DNA of 64,000 nucleotides, taken from the NCBI RefSeq assembly GCF_001636345.1, contig NZ_KV440945.1:3429354-3493353 (forward strand), written 5' to 3'. Of the stretch, positions 18,787-28,109 are shown in pieces. The number at the start of each line of letters is the position of its first letter. Position 1 is the first letter of the stretch. The stretch comes from Cytobacillus gottheilii. GTDB lineage: Bacteria; Bacillota; Bacilli; Bacillales; Cytobacillaceae. The notes beneath the pieces are model-generated. The model saw nothing but the letters and a program-made list of their open reading frames with translations, did no database searches and was not told the DNA's origin. The translations under genes were made by a program, and so were the position numbers.

Positions 18787-20023
18787 TTTTCAGCTTAACC
18801 TTCACCATTTTCCGCTTTCCGACCTGTACAATGAGGCCCTCTATGATCTCCAGTTGCATTCCAGAATCTTCAACTGTCTCCCCATTCACTTTCACCCCAC
18901 GATTGCCGATCATTCGGCGGGCTTCACTTTTAGACGGGAAAAACTGCAGCTCTAATAGCAAGTCAACAATTGAAAGCTTCCGATCGCCGCTCCACTCTTT
19001 TTCAGGAATTTCATCAGGCAAAATTCCTTTCTGGAATACAGAAACAAAGTGATTTTCTGCTTTTTCAGCTTCCTCCTCACCATGGTACATTCTTACGATG
19101 GTTTTACTCAGCAGCATTTTCGCATCCCTTGGATGCAGGGAACCTGATGTGATGTCCGTTTTTATGCTCGCAATTTCTTCTGGAGAGAAGTCTGTAATAA
19201 GCTCAAAGTATTTGATCATCAATTCATCTGGTATTGACATAGCTTTCCCGTACATCTCTTCTGGCTTTTCATCAATGCCAATGTAATTCTTCTTTGACTT
19301 TGACATTTTTTCAACACCATCAAGTCCTTCTAATAATGGCATTAACATCGCCACTTGCTTTTCCAATCCAAACTTCTCTTGAAAATGTCTGCCCATCAGA
19401 ATATTAAAATGCTGATCTGTCCCGCCAAGCTCAATATCACACTGTAATTTAACAGAATCGTAGCCTTGCATTAACGGGTAAAAGAATTCATGGAGGGAGA
19501 TTGGTTTGCCTAAAGCAATTCGTTCTTCAAAGTCATCTCTTTCCATCAGCCTTGCGACAGTAATTTTTCCAGCCAGATTGATAACATCTTCAAAGTTCAG
19601 TTTAGAAAGCCATTTTGAATTAAAATGCAGCTCTACTTTTTCCATATCCATGATTTTGCCGAATTGTTCAAAGTAGGTCTTTGCATTATGTTTCACTTCT
19701 TCATCCGTCAATTGTTTCCTGGCAGCCGACTTGCCGGTTGGGTCGCCGATTTTACCTGTGAAATCGCCAATCAGCAGCTGAATGATATGCCCGTTATCCT
19801 GAAACTGCTTTAATTTGTTTAAAACAACACTATGACCTAAATGCACATCTGGCGCAGATGGATCTAAACCTAATTTAATTTTTAGCGGCTGATTTTCCAG
19901 GATTGACTTTGCCACTTTCATTTCCAGCTCTTCTGTTGGAATAATATCTGCTGTACCTTGTGTGTAGATGTTCATTTGCCTTTTTACTTCCGCTAATTGT
20001 TCTTGCGTTAATTTGCTCACCAT
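18782..20023 (-). CDS. tyrS: Tyrosyl-tRNA synthetase (TyrZ type)
   Basis: 413 residues from ATG 20023, 9 bp after AGGAGG; the longer frame upstream overlaps the ribosome site. Class I signatures are DVHLGHSVV (HIGH-like) near residue 52 and EKMSKSKKN near 233, with a C-terminal S4 RNA-binding domain (about 350-413). It charges tRNA-Tyr. Sequence start ([19 protein letters not shown]) and the adjacent marR gene resemble the B. subtilis tyrZ locus rather than tyrS proper. The leader contains a tyrosine T-box. Confidence 0.96.
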   Translation of the reverse strand: MVSKLTQEQLAEVKRQMNIYTQGTADIIPTEELEMKVAKSILENQPLKIKLGLDPSAPDVHLGHSVVLNKLKQFQDNGHIIQLLIGDFTGKIGDPTGKSAARKQLTDEEVKHNAKTYFEQFGKIMDMEKVELHFNSKWLSKLNFEDVINLAGKITVARLMERDDFEERIALGKPISLHEFFYPLMQGYDSVKLQCDIELGGTDQHFNILMGRHFQEKFGLEKQVAMLMPLLEGLDGVEKMSKSKKNYIGIDEKPEEMYGKAMSIPDELMIKYFELITDFSPEEIASIKTDITSGSLHPRDAKMLLSKTIVRMYHGEEEAEKAENHFVSVFQKGILPDEIPEKEWSGDRKLSIVDLLLELQFFPSKSEARRMIGNRGVKVNGETVEDSGMQLEIIEGLIVQVGKRKMVKVKLKK

Positions 20024-20041
20024 TGCTTTCATCCTCCTAAA

Positions 20042-20275
20042 AAAAAATAAAGACCGTAACATTCATAAAGGGACGTATGGTTTACGCGGTACCACCCTTT
20101 TTGAAGATTACAGTCTTCCACTCTGCGATATAACGGATCGTCCGTCCTTTTGCATAAAAATATACAAAAGAAAGCTCAAGGAATGTAATTCGGATTTATC
20201 ACTGTATCGATTCTCAGCACCATCGACTCTCTGAACCAGGACAATAAATCCTACTGCTTTTCCTATCATCACATT
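20042..20275 (-). promoter_or_regulatory. Tyrosine T-box riboswitch leader of tyrS
   Basis: The minus strand shows the stem I elements CAGAGAGTCGATGGTGCTGA and AGAATCGATACAGTGATAAA, a specifier region GAATTACATTCC with UAC (Tyr) as specifier codon, and the T-box core AGGGTGGTACCGCG (near 20085). It ends in a terminator with GACTGTAA and TTACGGTC arms and a T run. Uncharged tRNA-Tyr should pair with it and stabilise antitermination. Confidence 0.95.
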
Positions 20276-20793
20276 TAATATTGATTATCTCGTATCATTC
20301 GTCTTAATAATTCTGCCGCAGTCTTTTGCTCATCCTCACTCAAGCTTGAGGCAATTTTCACTTCACTCTGATGAAATTGCGGATAAAGTTCTTCGATTAC
20401 TTTTTTCCCTTGTTCCGTGATCGCCAGAAAGGTTATTCTCCGATCTCTTGGGTCCGTTTTCCGGTAACAATACTCTTTTTTCTCTAAGGTTTTCGTAATA
20501 TTGCTAATCGTAGCCTTTGAGACCGCATTTAATTCTGCTAATTTTTTCGTTTCAACTGACTTCCAGATCCATAAATCATACAGGATAGAAAATGAAGTCC
20601 AGGAAAGACCGTGCTTAGAAAGCACTTCTCGTTCCATTTCATTTTTCAAGCCCTGTGCCACTCGATAAATGTTTGTCACAACTGAAACAGCGTTTAAATT
20701 AAGGGAATCCAGAGGAATCTTAGACAATTGGCTGATTGTATCTTTCTCTTCCTGCAGTAGATCGCCATCCTCATTAAATGTATAAATACACAT
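20275..20793 (-). CDS. MarR-family transcriptional regulator
   Basis: About 172 residues from ATG 20793 (AAGGGAG directly upstream). A winged-helix MarR domain spans about residues 50-165, with the recognition helix in LAELNAVSKATISNITKTLEKK and the wing DPRDRRITFLAIT. It lies immediately upstream of the tyrS T-box leader, the same neighbourhood as ywaE-tyrZ in B. subtilis. The target genes are unknown; whether it affects tyrS is not shown. Confidence 0.9.
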   Translation of the reverse strand: MCIYTFNEDGDLLQEEKDTISQLSKIPLDSLNLNAVSVVTNIYRVAQGLKNEMEREVLSKHGLSWTSFSILYDLWIWKSVETKKLAELNAVSKATISNITKTLEKKEYCYRKTDPRDRRITFLAITEQGKKVIEELYPQFHQSEVKIASSLSEDEQKTAAELLRRMIRDNQY

Positions 20794-20940
20794 CACTCCC
20801 TTCAAATTTTCTTAATCGTTAGCTATGAAACGATAATACTAAAGGTTGGGTAGTAATGCAAGAGGTATTTGCACTTTCGGTCAATCTTGGGTGGGTTTCG
20901 ATCATTTCAAAAGACTTTTCAATCACTTCCTCTATTTGGG

Positions 20941-20972
20941 CACAAAAAAAGACAGCCGAAGCTGCCTTTTTT
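20941..20972 (-). terminator. Intrinsic terminator after the aldo/keto reductase gene
   Basis: On the minus strand AAGGCAGCTTCGGCTGTCTTTTTTT forms a short GC-rich stem with a UUCG-type loop and a T run. Confidence 0.88.
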
Positions 20973-20973
20973 G

Positions 20974-21813
20974 TTACACTCGATTCATTTCATCTGGATC
21001 GGATCCAACACGTTCACTTTTGTTTAGTCCGTTAAGAGTTTCCACATCTTCTTGAGATAATTCAAAGTCAAATACATCTGCGTTTGAGATGATGCGGTTT
21101 TCTTTAATGGATTTTGGAATGGTTACGACTTCATTTTGCAGATTCCAGCGGATAATAACTTGAGCTGTAGTTTTGCCATATTTTTCGGCAATTTTCATGA
21201 TTGTAGGCTCATCTAAAAGCTGGCCTTGCTTTAATGGTGACCATGATTCCAGCTGGATGTTATGCTTTTTGCAGAAATCGCGCAATTCCACTTGTGTTAA
21301 GTGCGGATGGAACTCAACCTGGTTCACCATTGGTGTAATTTCAGCATCCTTCAGCAAGTCCTCTAAATGATGCTCTTTGAAGTTACTTACACCGATTGCA
21401 CGAACTCGTCCATCTTTATATAATTTTTCTAATGCTTTCCATGTTTCTATGTATTTGTTCTGAGCAGGAACTGGCCAGTGGATTAAGTATAAATCCAGGT
21501 ACTCCAAACCTAATTTTTCTAAGCTCGTATCAAAGGCTTTTAATGTTTCTTCATAGCCTTGATCGCCGTTCCAGACCTTTGATGTAATAAATAGTTCTTC
21601 ACGTGGAACACCAGCTTCTTTAATCGCTTGGCCGACACCTTCTTCATTTTGATAAATGGCTGCTGTGTCGATGCTTTTGTATCCATTTTTGATGGCAGCT
21701 TTAACGGCTTGAATAACTTCATCTCCGTCTTGAACTTTAAATACCCCTAGGCCCAACCAAGGCATTTTGACACCATTATGTAATGTGGTTGTATCTTGCA
21801 GATTTGCTGGCAT
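20974..21813 (-). CDS. yvgN: Aldo/keto reductase (YvgN-like)
   Basis: About 279 residues from ATG 21813, 6 bp after GGGGG. Aldo/keto reductase tetrad residues are visible: Asp in GYKSIDTAAIYQNE, the following Tyr, Lys in FITSKVWN and His in YLIHWPVP; cofactor motifs IPKSIKENRI near the C-terminus. The sequence closely resembles B. subtilis YvgN, an NADPH-dependent methylglyoxal/glyoxal reductase (about the same length and start). Monocistronic with its own terminator. Confidence 0.93.
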   Translation of the reverse strand: MPANLQDTTTLHNGVKMPWLGLGVFKVQDGDEVIQAVKAAIKNGYKSIDTAAIYQNEEGVGQAIKEAGVPREELFITSKVWNGDQGYEETLKAFDTSLEKLGLEYLDLYLIHWPVPAQNKYIETWKALEKLYKDGRVRAIGVSNFKEHHLEDLLKDAEITPMVNQVEFHPHLTQVELRDFCKKHNIQLESWSPLKQGQLLDEPTIMKIAEKYGKTTAQVIIRWNLQNEVVTIPKSIKENRIISNADVFDFELSQEDVETLNGLNKSERVGSDPDEMNRV

Positions 21814-21935
21814 TTGCATCCCCCTAACGTATAGTTCGTGTTTCTAAATATTACTTACTGATTAATATTATCAAGAATTGGTAATGAGATGCAATTTTTA
21901 AAGCTTAAACTTCACATCAATTTTACTTAAAATAT

Positions 21936-22252
21936 GAGACTAGGACTACTCCAGCAGCAGATATTTCTAAAACACGAATATTAAATATCTTGGTTTGGAT
22001 ATATAAACAAGTCCGTTCCACCTGCGCTGCGGACACTCGCTTTCCGTGGGGAGGAAGCTGAGCCTCCTCGGACCAAGCTCCTCCGGGGTCTCACCCTTTC
22101 CTCTATTGCCCACAGGAGTCGAGTGTCCTCCGCTCCATTTCACTCATGTTAATAAAATATATTTTATAATCCTAAAAAAACCAAATGATTAGAAAGATGA
22201 CTTCCTAACCATTCGGTTCTATGAGAGTGTTAAATACTTATGTCCCAGCCTC
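21936..22252 (+). repeat. Dispersed ~315-bp intergenic repeat, copy 2
   Basis: Second intact copy, same orientation as 12086-12400, with most blocks conserved (ATTTCTAAAACACGAATATT, GCGGACACTCGCTTTCCG, GGTCTCACCCTTTCCTCT, CCAAATGATTAGAAAGATGA). It fills the gap between the aldo/keto reductase promoter and the lipoprotein gene. No gene or terminal transposon repeats seen. Confidence 0.9.
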
Positions 22253-22262
22253 GTTATTTCCA

Positions 22263-22880
22263 TTACTTCATATATTCATTCACAAGCTCATAGCATCTTT
22301 CTCTCGTTACATCTGCCATGACAGCGGTATATTCTACATTTTCCTGTGTGCCGCCTTCATATTTTAAGGAAGCTTCCTTCGCCGTTGCGTCTCTGTGTTC
22401 AATCCAGCTTCTTTGTTCTATTCTTAATGCATCCATTTCTTCTTGTGAGAGCTGCTCTTCAAGGACAGCATAGATTTCGTTCAGTGCATCATCCCAGGCT
22501 TCCCATCGGTCTGAAGCTTCTTTTTTCATTTCAACTGTGTTGGAAGCAGTCGAGTTTTCCATCATTTCCGTCATCTCTTGATCAATCTCATCTAACTTCG
22601 CAAGATATACTTCTTTTTTACTCTCTGATTCTTCGCTATCACTATTGTCAGCAGAATTTGATGGATCTTGAGCAGGTGTTTCGTCCGATGGCTCATTAGA
22701 AGATTCATCTTGTTCATCAGGTGCAGCCGAATCGGAATTTTCAGGAGTTTGTTCTGATCCGCTGTTTTCTTCTGATTGTGTGTCTGAATTAGAACCTGTC
22801 TCTTCCGATGAGTCCTGGCAGGCTGCTAATAGCATGACAAACGATGCAAGTAAAATAAGTAATATTCTTTTGCTCTTCAT
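22263..22880 (-). CDS. Lipoprotein with LprI/DUF1311-like domain
   Basis: A 205-residue protein with a lipoprotein signal (hydrophobic stretch then LLAAC, Cys21). Residues 22-90 are an acidic Ser/Asp/Glu/Asn low-complexity linker. Residues about 95-205 carry the DUF1311/LprI pattern: QRSWIEHRDATAKEAS followed by TRERCYELV. LprI of Mycobacterium is a lysozyme inhibitor; that role here is inferred only. It should be anchored on the outer face of the membrane. Confidence 0.85.
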   Translation of the reverse strand: MKSKRILLILLASFVMLLAACQDSSEETGSNSDTQSEENSGSEQTPENSDSAAPDEQDESSNEPSDETPAQDPSNSADNSDSEESESKKEVYLAKLDEIDQEMTEMMENSTASNTVEMKKEASDRWEAWDDALNEIYAVLEEQLSQEEMDALRIEQRSWIEHRDATAKEASLKYEGGTQENVEYTAVMADVTRERCYELVNEYMK

Positions 22881-23083
22881 TTTAAAACCTCTTTTGTAAA
22901 AATATCGTCGTGACTGAATTCATCCCTCATTCTAAAATACTCCATCTGTCTGTTATTATATTTCAATAAGATGGCAAATTCAAAGAATTCGAAATCCCCT
23001 AAATGCTTTCTGTCATATGTCAAAACTCGTTGATACAGATTTTTTTGCTTCACAAACTTACACAATGTTCCAAGAGGTAATTC

Positions 23084-23111
23084 TTGAATTCATGCGAAAT
23101 TTTTGTATAAT
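23084..23111 (+). promoter_or_regulatory. Sigma-A promoter of the guanidine riboswitch operon
   Basis: TTGAAT (23084-23089), 16-bp spacer, TATAAT (23106-23111), ending about 27 bp before the riboswitch aptamer. It drives the small multidrug-resistance-type exporter pair. Confidence 0.8.
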
Positions 23112-23137
23112 ATGAGGTAACTGCATATCAAAAATGT

Positions 23138-23257
23138 TTTCTAGGGTTCCGCAGCTTAATGCTGGTCTGGTCCGAGAGAAAACTCACAGCTCTTGCTGTG
23201 CCACGGAAGGATAAAAGCCTGGGAGAAACTGCGTAACAGTTATCTCCTGGGCTTTTT
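23138..23257 (+). promoter_or_regulatory. Guanidine-I (ykkC class) riboswitch with terminator
   Basis: The conserved ykkC blocks are present: CTAGGGTTCCG, CTGGTCCGAGAG, CCACGGAAGGATAAAAGCC and GGGAGA. The last block is part of a terminator stem (AAAAGCCTGGGAGA with TCTCCTGGGCTTTTTT). Guanidine binding in this class prevents terminator formation. The downstream genes are a guanidinium-exporter type SMR pair, matching the known association. Confidence 0.96.
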
Positions 23258-23295
23258 TGTTTTTTGGAGATATTAACATTGGAGGTGTCTTTTGC

Positions 23296-23637
23296 ATGAA
23301 TAAAGACTGGATTAAAGTATTTATTGCAGCTTTTTTTGAAGTATTTTGGGTGATCGGCTTAAAGCATGCTAATGATTTCTGGGCATGGGCTGGAACTCTC
23401 GTTGCGATTGGAATCAGCTTTTATTTAATGATTATGGCTGGGCGAAAGCTTCCCGTAGGAACGGTATATGCAGTGTTTGTTGGTCTGGGAACAGCTGGAA
23501 CAACATTATCTGAAATTCTCTTTTTTGGAGAACCATTTAGGATTGAAAAAGTACTTTTAATTTTACTTTTATTAGCAGGTGTTATCGGTCTGAAATTAGT
23601 GACAACAAACAAAGTACAGGAAGAGGGTGACTCCTAA
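23296..23637 (+). CDS. gdnC: SMR-family guanidinium exporter subunit (YkkC/GdnC-like)
   Basis: 113 residues, four membrane helices, with the essential membrane Glu in [17 protein letters not shown] of helix 1 (about residue 13). I chose ATG 23296 after GGAGG; the longer frame from 23257 lies in the riboswitch terminator. It forms a heterodimer with the next gene's product and exports guanidinium, judged from the riboswitch in front. Confidence 0.93.
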   Translation: MNKDWIKVFIAAFFEVFWVIGLKHANDFWAWAGTLVAIGISFYLMIMAGRKLPVGTVYAVFVGLGTAGTTLSEILFFGEPFRIEKVLLILLLLAGVIGLKLVTTNKVQEEGDS

Positions 23638-23951
23638 TGGCTTGGATTTTTTTAATCTTAGCGGGATTATGTGAAATGTGGGGTGTTGCGATGATCAACA
23701 AACTGCATAAGGATCGTAATTGGCAATCACTCTTCTTATTGTTTCTAGGGTTTGGATTAAGCTTTATTTTTCTTGCTTTAGCTATGGAAACACTTCCTAT
23801 GGGGACGGCATATGCTATCTGGACAGGAATCGGGGCTTCTGGCGGAGCGATTTTAGGAATGATTTTTTATGGTGAATCAAGAGACTGGAAAAGACTCGTT
23901 TTCATCGGCATGGTTTTAAGTGCTGCAGTTGGATTGAAACTCGTCTCATAA
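23637..23951 (+). CDS. gdnD: SMR-family guanidinium exporter subunit (YkkD/GdnD-like)
   Basis: 104 residues, four membrane helices, conserved Glu in LAGLCEMWGVAMINKL (about residue 13), and the TLPMGTAYAIWTGIGA motif of SMR proteins. Start overlaps the previous stop by one base (TAATG). The two SMR proteins are expected to insert in opposite orientations as a paired transporter. Confidence 0.93.
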   Translation: MAWIFLILAGLCEMWGVAMINKLHKDRNWQSLFLLFLGFGLSFIFLALAMETLPMGTAYAIWTGIGASGGAILGMIFYGESRDWKRLVFIGMVLSAAVGLKLVS

Positions 23952-23986
23952 AAGGTCTTTAAGATTCCTTATTATTTTGTTTTTAA

Positions 23987-24022
23987 AAAGCATGGTGCCT
24001 GTGAATTGGCTCCATGCTTTTT
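23987..24022 (+). terminator. Intrinsic terminator after gdnD
   Basis: AAAAGCATGG and CCATGCTTTTTT form a 10-bp stem with a 16-nt loop and a T run. Confidence 0.9.
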
Positions 24023-24073
24023 TGTATCATCATAACAGCCATGATGGCTCTTAAATATTTGTGATGATTGTTT

Positions 24074-24559
24074 TTAAGAAAATTTCCTGTCCCAGCTTTT
24101 CTGCAGCTTTCGAATATAAACAATCTGTCCAATATGGTAAGCATTATGTGTGGTCAAGTTTCCCAGAATACCCCACCACTTTGCATTCACAGGAAAGCCA
24201 TGTACCTCTTGATCCATTATCTCCTCTGTCAGCAGCTCCTGCCATTGCAGCAAAACTGCTAGAAGGCACGCTTTTAAGTCAGCAAATGATCGATCTTCCT
24301 TAATAACAAAGCTTTCATTATTGTCACGCAGCGGCGGAACTGCATCCATATGTGATTTTTTATATCTCTTTTGCCATGTTTCATTCCAATATAGAAGGTG
24401 CTGGACTATTTCAGCAATACTGTTGCTTTCTTTGTCTGGTTTCCAAAACGCGTCTTCTTCTGTTATGTTCGCAGTTGATTCTAAAAATGAAACATAACAG
24501 CTGCGATCATTTGCATTTGCTAATAATTGATCTGCCAGAACATCCTTAGCATGAGACAT
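24074..24559 (-). CDS. DinB family protein
   Basis: About 161 residues, four-helix DinB-like fold. The three metal-binding histidines fit IVQHLLYWNE (about residue 49), and HNAYHIGQIVYIRK near the C-terminus. Start ATG 24559 is preferred by spacing to AAGGAG. DinB-fold proteins include thiol-dependent transferases such as bacillithiol S-transferases, but no substrate can be assigned here. Confidence 0.87.
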   Translation of the reverse strand: MSHAKDVLADQLLANANDRSCYVSFLESTANITEEDAFWKPDKESNSIAEIVQHLLYWNETWQKRYKKSHMDAVPPLRDNNESFVIKEDRSFADLKACLLAVLLQWQELLTEEIMDQEVHGFPVNAKWWGILGNLTTHNAYHIGQIVYIRKLQKSWDRKFS

Positions 24560-24612
24560 CCTAATCATACTCCTTCAGATGAGATTAATTTTTTGGTGTG
24601 TTCGACTGTGAT

Positions 24613-25560
24613 CTAGATTGTCATCATATTTTGCTTTTGATTTATTTTTTTGGTTCTTATGATTTTCAGGATACTTTCATTTACGACATCAGGAGCTTCC
24701 AGATGTACTGAATGACCCATATCCAGCTCAATATGTTCAGTGTCAGCAGTGAGATTGATTAAATGCTGCTGATTTTTCCGCCAGTTTTCAGGCTGTTTTT
24801 TTGCACTGATTACAATAACCGGAAGATCTGACTTCAGAGGCTGGCTATTCAAAAGCTGCTCAGCTGATATAGAACTATCCCTGAATTCACGGTAGACAGT
24901 TTGGTATGCCCCCACCGTGTAGCCAGTATATTTTAGTGCAGCATCAAACTCATTCGAAAGAACTTTACGCCCAATCATCTGTTTCAGTAATCTCGGAATT
25001 CCAATCAATGAAGTGATATGCGCAAAGGTGACAAGTCTGCTAAATTGCTTGATACGCTTTTCATTCTCTTGATTTAAGACATAATGATTTTCATGGGCGG
25101 CATCAACTAGTACTAACCCTGCGACTTCATCCTGATACATACTTGCAAATAGGCGCATTGCAAGACCGCCAAAAGAGTGGCCAACCAGGATAAACGGCGG
25201 ATCGATTTTAAGTTCACGAAGAATATCTTTAATTTCTTCTACACTATCTAAAGAGGTCAGTGTTTTCCTATTTGTCCTGCTCCAGCCATAGCTGCCTCGA
25301 TCATAGGATATAACACGCGCATACTTAGAAATTTCCGGCTGAATATAGCACCAGTCAATAGAGATTGAACTAAGCCCGGCTTCTAGAATAACTGTAACAG
25401 GTCCTTCGCCGCGCACAATAGCATGGACCTCTGAAAATTTAGTTTTAATGATCTGTCCAGGCGGCTTCACTTTATTTTTCCGATCTACAGCCAGGTTCCA
25501 AATCGTTAATGGGAACCCAACTACACCTAAAGCATTTCTGAAAATAGTTGCTAAAGTCAT
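24613..25560 (-). CDS. Alpha/beta hydrolase
   Basis: A 315-residue alpha/beta hydrolase with nucleophile elbow GHSFGG near residue 128, an upstream SYDRGSYGWS strand and catalytic His in MGHSVHLE near 288. The first 25 residues are hydrophobic and may form a membrane anchor. Substrate is unknown. Monocistronic between DinB and a GNAT gene. Confidence 0.86.
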   Translation of the reverse strand: MTLATIFRNALGVVGFPLTIWNLAVDRKNKVKPPGQIIKTKFSEVHAIVRGEGPVTVILEAGLSSISIDWCYIQPEISKYARVISYDRGSYGWSRTNRKTLTSLDSVEEIKDILRELKIDPPFILVGHSFGGLAMRLFASMYQDEVAGLVLVDAAHENHYVLNQENEKRIKQFSRLVTFAHITSLIGIPRLLKQMIGRKVLSNEFDAALKYTGYTVGAYQTVYREFRDSSISAEQLLNSQPLKSDLPVIVISAKKQPENWRKNQQHLINLTADTEHIELDMGHSVHLEAPDVVNESILKIIRTKKINQKQNMMTI

Positions 25561-25691
25561 TTTTCTCCTCCATATTGTTCCAAATAATATATATGGTAGA
25601 TATTATTCAATACAGAGGGAATAATTCCCTTCTGGTTCAATCCTAGATTTTAGTTCCACTAAAAATGAATTCATACGAGAACTTGTAAGTG

Positions 25692-26210
25692 CTAACTTTT
25701 ACTCCACTCTTCAGCTAAAACAGCGTAATAATACTCATCCCACCACTCTGAGCCGTTTGGTATACATTTTTTAAAATGGCCTTCCCTTCTCATGCCAATC
25801 TTCTCCATAACACGATAAGAAGCAATGTTTTCTGGCTGGCAGGTTGCAATTATTCGATGCAGTTTCATTTTTCCGAACCCGTAATCTAATAGGGCTTTAG
25901 CTGCTTCAGAAGCATAGCCTTTACTGTAATAATTGGGATTAAAGACCCAGCCAATTTCATACGTATGTTCACCAAAGTATTGATGAAAAACCATATGCCC
26001 GATCAAAAGATCCTTCTCTATTAAAACAACAGGAAAATATTTAGCTTCAGCAGCAGTGTTCTTATTTATAAATGCTTTCACATCTTCTTCCGTAAATACA
26101 CCTTCTGGTATGTATTTCATTACTTGCCTGTCTGATGTATATTCATATACTGCCTGCCAATCTTTTAAATCAAAATGACGGATTAATAATCTACTTGTTT
26201 TTATATTCAT
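25692..26210 (-). CDS. GNAT family acetyltransferase (RimJ/RimL-like)
   Basis: 172 residues, with IKTSRLLIRHFDLKDW at the start and the acetyl-CoA motif NYYSKGYASEAAKALLDYGF near residues 92-111, then RIIATCQPENIASYRVMEKIGMRREG, the RimJ/RimL-type signature. These enzymes acetylate alpha-amino groups or small molecules; the substrate is unknown. Confidence 0.9.
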   Translation of the reverse strand: MNIKTSRLLIRHFDLKDWQAVYEYTSDRQVMKYIPEGVFTEEDVKAFINKNTAAEAKYFPVVLIEKDLLIGHMVFHQYFGEHTYEIGWVFNPNYYSKGYASEAAKALLDYGFGKMKLHRIIATCQPENIASYRVMEKIGMRREGHFKKCIPNGSEWWDEYYYAVLAEEWSKS

Positions 26211-26449
26211 ATCTGTATCCCTGCTTACTGAATTTTTTTATTGCTGTTTTATGTTAAACACACAAAACAGCACCTCAGCAAGTACATTCGATTTATTAAT
26301 CCTAAATTCCTTTATATACTTAACACAAAAAAGACAACCCCTGCTGTTTAAAATGTACCCTATAGAGTAGACACTTTAAAAAAGTCTACCTATAGGGTAT
26401 TTTTTTGTATAATGACAAATAGACAACTAGTAGAATCGGGGAAAACATC

Positions 26450-26863
26450 ATGAGTAAAAAAACATTCACAGAGAAAGAAATCAAAGAATTATCCATTAAT
26501 CCTTTTGTGAAAGCTGTAAGTGGTAAGGGAATTACCTACACAGATGAATTTAAACGCCTATTTATCGCTGAGAAGGAGAGTGGCAAATTCTCTAGACAGA
26601 TCTTTGAAGAGGCTGGATTTGATACAAATATAATTGGTATGACACGTATTCATGCCGCTAGTAAGAGATGGAATGCTGCTTTTAAAATGAACGGAGTTTT
26701 AGGGCTCAGTGATACAAGGAAAGGCAATTCCGGGAGACCTAGAGAACGGGAGTTATCCCTTGAGGATAAGAATGCTCGACTAGAAGCACAAATCAACCTG
26801 CTTAAGGCGGAAAATGAACTTTTAAAAAAGATTCGATTCGCGGAAAGGGGGCTAAAGAAGTAG
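26450..26863 (+). CDS. IS3-family transposase OrfA (HTH)
   Basis: 137 residues, basic, with a helix-turn-helix domain (about 30-85) and a leucine-zipper-like C-terminal coil (KNARLEAQINLLKAENELLKK). An A6G slippery sequence (26824-26830) near the end allows a -1 shift into the frame of OrfB, which is open all the way to it. The fused OrfAB would be the active transposase. Confidence 0.9.
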   Translation: MSKKTFTEKEIKELSINPFVKAVSGKGITYTDEFKRLFIAEKESGKFSRQIFEEAGFDTNIIGMTRIHAASKRWNAAFKMNGVLGLSDTRKGNSGRPRERELSLEDKNARLEAQINLLKAENELLKKIRFAERGLKK

Positions 26864-26928
26864 TCCTCTCTCCAAGTCAAAAGTTCATTCTCATTCGTTC
26901 CGTAATAGAGAAATATAAGCTAAAAAAA

Positions 26929-27780
26929 ATGGTGAGATACCTTTGTGGGGTCGCAGGAATTTCCAGAAGTGCCTATTATAAATACTACTCTCCCGAGTCT
27001 CAAGAGCATAGAAAACAACGGGAAGCAAGGGATGAAGAACTGAAAGAAATCATCTTGAAAGCATTCCGTCATAAGAATCGAAAGAAAGGGGCGCGTCAAA
27101 TTAAAATGACTTTGGCGGGTCAATTTAAGATTGTCTTTAACTTAAAAAGAATTCGAAGAATCATGAAGAAGTATAACATCGTTTGCCCCTTCCGGAGGGC
27201 GAATCCATATAGGCGTCTTATGAAGGCCACCCAGGAACATTCAGTGGTCCCGAACCTCCTGAAGCGCCAATTCAATCAGGGTAAACCAGGGAAAGTGCTG
27301 TTAACAGACATCACCTATTTGAACTATGGAAAAAGTTCCAGAGCGTATTTATCTATGATATTGGATGGCTCCAGCGGTGAAGCTCTTGCTTACAATGTGT
27401 CTGACAGAATGACTATTGAATTAGCCACAGATACCATCAAAAAGCTAAAGAAAAACAAAAGGTTTAAAAAACTTAAAGATTCACTCATCCATTCGGATCA
27501 AGGGGTTCACTATACCCATCCTCAATTTCAGAAAATGATTAAAAAACTTGGAATCAGGCAATCAATGTCCCGAAGGGGTAACTGTTGGGATAACGCCCCC
27601 ATTGAATCTTTCTTTGGACACCTGAAAGACGAAACCTCTATTAAATCCTGCCTGACACTAGAGGAAGTACAAAAGGAAATTAAGCAATACATGACTTACT
27701 ATAACCACCATAGATATCAATGGAACCGAAAAAAGATGACCCCTGTTCAATACAGAGATCATCTTTTAGAAGTAGCTTAG
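26929..27780 (+). CDS. IS3-family transposase OrfB (DDE integrase)
   Basis: 283 residues of rve-type integrase. The DDE triad is visible as Asp in LLTDITYL, Asp in IHSDQGVHY and Glu in NAPIESFFGHLKDE. The frame is open upstream to the OrfA slippery site, so the natural product is probably an OrfAB fusion. ATG 26929 may be used for a separate OrfB. Confidence 0.92.
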   Translation: MVRYLCGVAGISRSAYYKYYSPESQEHRKQREARDEELKEIILKAFRHKNRKKGARQIKMTLAGQFKIVFNLKRIRRIMKKYNIVCPFRRANPYRRLMKATQEHSVVPNLLKRQFNQGKPGKVLLTDITYLNYGKSSRAYLSMILDGSSGEALAYNVSDRMTIELATDTIKKLKKNKRFKKLKDSLIHSDQGVHYTHPQFQKMIKKLGIRQSMSRRGNCWDNAPIESFFGHLKDETSIKSCLTLEEVQKEIKQYMTYYNHHRYQWNRKKMTPVQYRDHLLEVA

Positions 27781-27859
27781 GCTTTTTTAAAATGTCCTTT
27801 ACAAAGGGTACAATTTAGTTTCAAGGATTGTCTCTATTATTCAATCTGTATGTATTAAA

Positions 27860-28105
27860 GCTTTGCTGATCTACCAGCCTGCCTATCAAACCACAAGGAC
27901 AGTCAGGGTACCTCGAAGTTGCCTTCAAAGTTGTATGGCAGGATTTCATTAACACTAATCACTTATGACTAAACACTAAACAGTTAAACACTGATTACTA
28001 AGCACTCAATACTGAACACTTATCTTGGCGTTTCCTCTTTGGGAAACAATCAGATTTGATTGACTGGATTTAGTGGTTTACAGCGATAGACCAGCAAAGT
28101 TAATC
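27860..28105. other. Gene-free structured stretch beside the IS
   Basis: About 250 bp without a credible gene. It contains CTTTGCTGATCTACCAG and, at the other end, GATAGACCAGCAAAG, an imperfect terminal inverted repeat; CCTGCC...GGCAGG about 65 bp apart; a low-complexity AAACACT/CACTAA-rich block (27950-28022); and a GTTTCC...GGAAAC hairpin. It could be a small non-autonomous element or remnant. Function unknown. Confidence 0.45.
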
Positions 28106-28109
28106 CATC

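Larger units (their letters stand above)
26354..27812 (+). mobile_element. IS3-family insertion sequence, 1459 bp, apparently intact
   Basis: Terminal inverted repeats begin TGTACCCTATAGAGTAGACA on the left and TGTACCCTTTGTAAAGGACA on the right (read inwards), both followed by TTTTAAAAAAG. Two overlapping-frame genes lie inside. No clear target duplication flanks it (left neighbour AAA, right neighbour ATT), so it may be old or have lost the duplication. Confidence 0.9.

Noticed and set aside
22877..23065. 62-residue open frame upstream of the lipoprotein gene
   Set aside because: Starts at TTG without a ribosome site. Although its stop overlaps the next start, no family pattern is seen.
26354..27812. 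Target-site duplication around the first IS
   Set aside because: The three bases on each side (AAA and ATT) do not match and no longer repeat was found.
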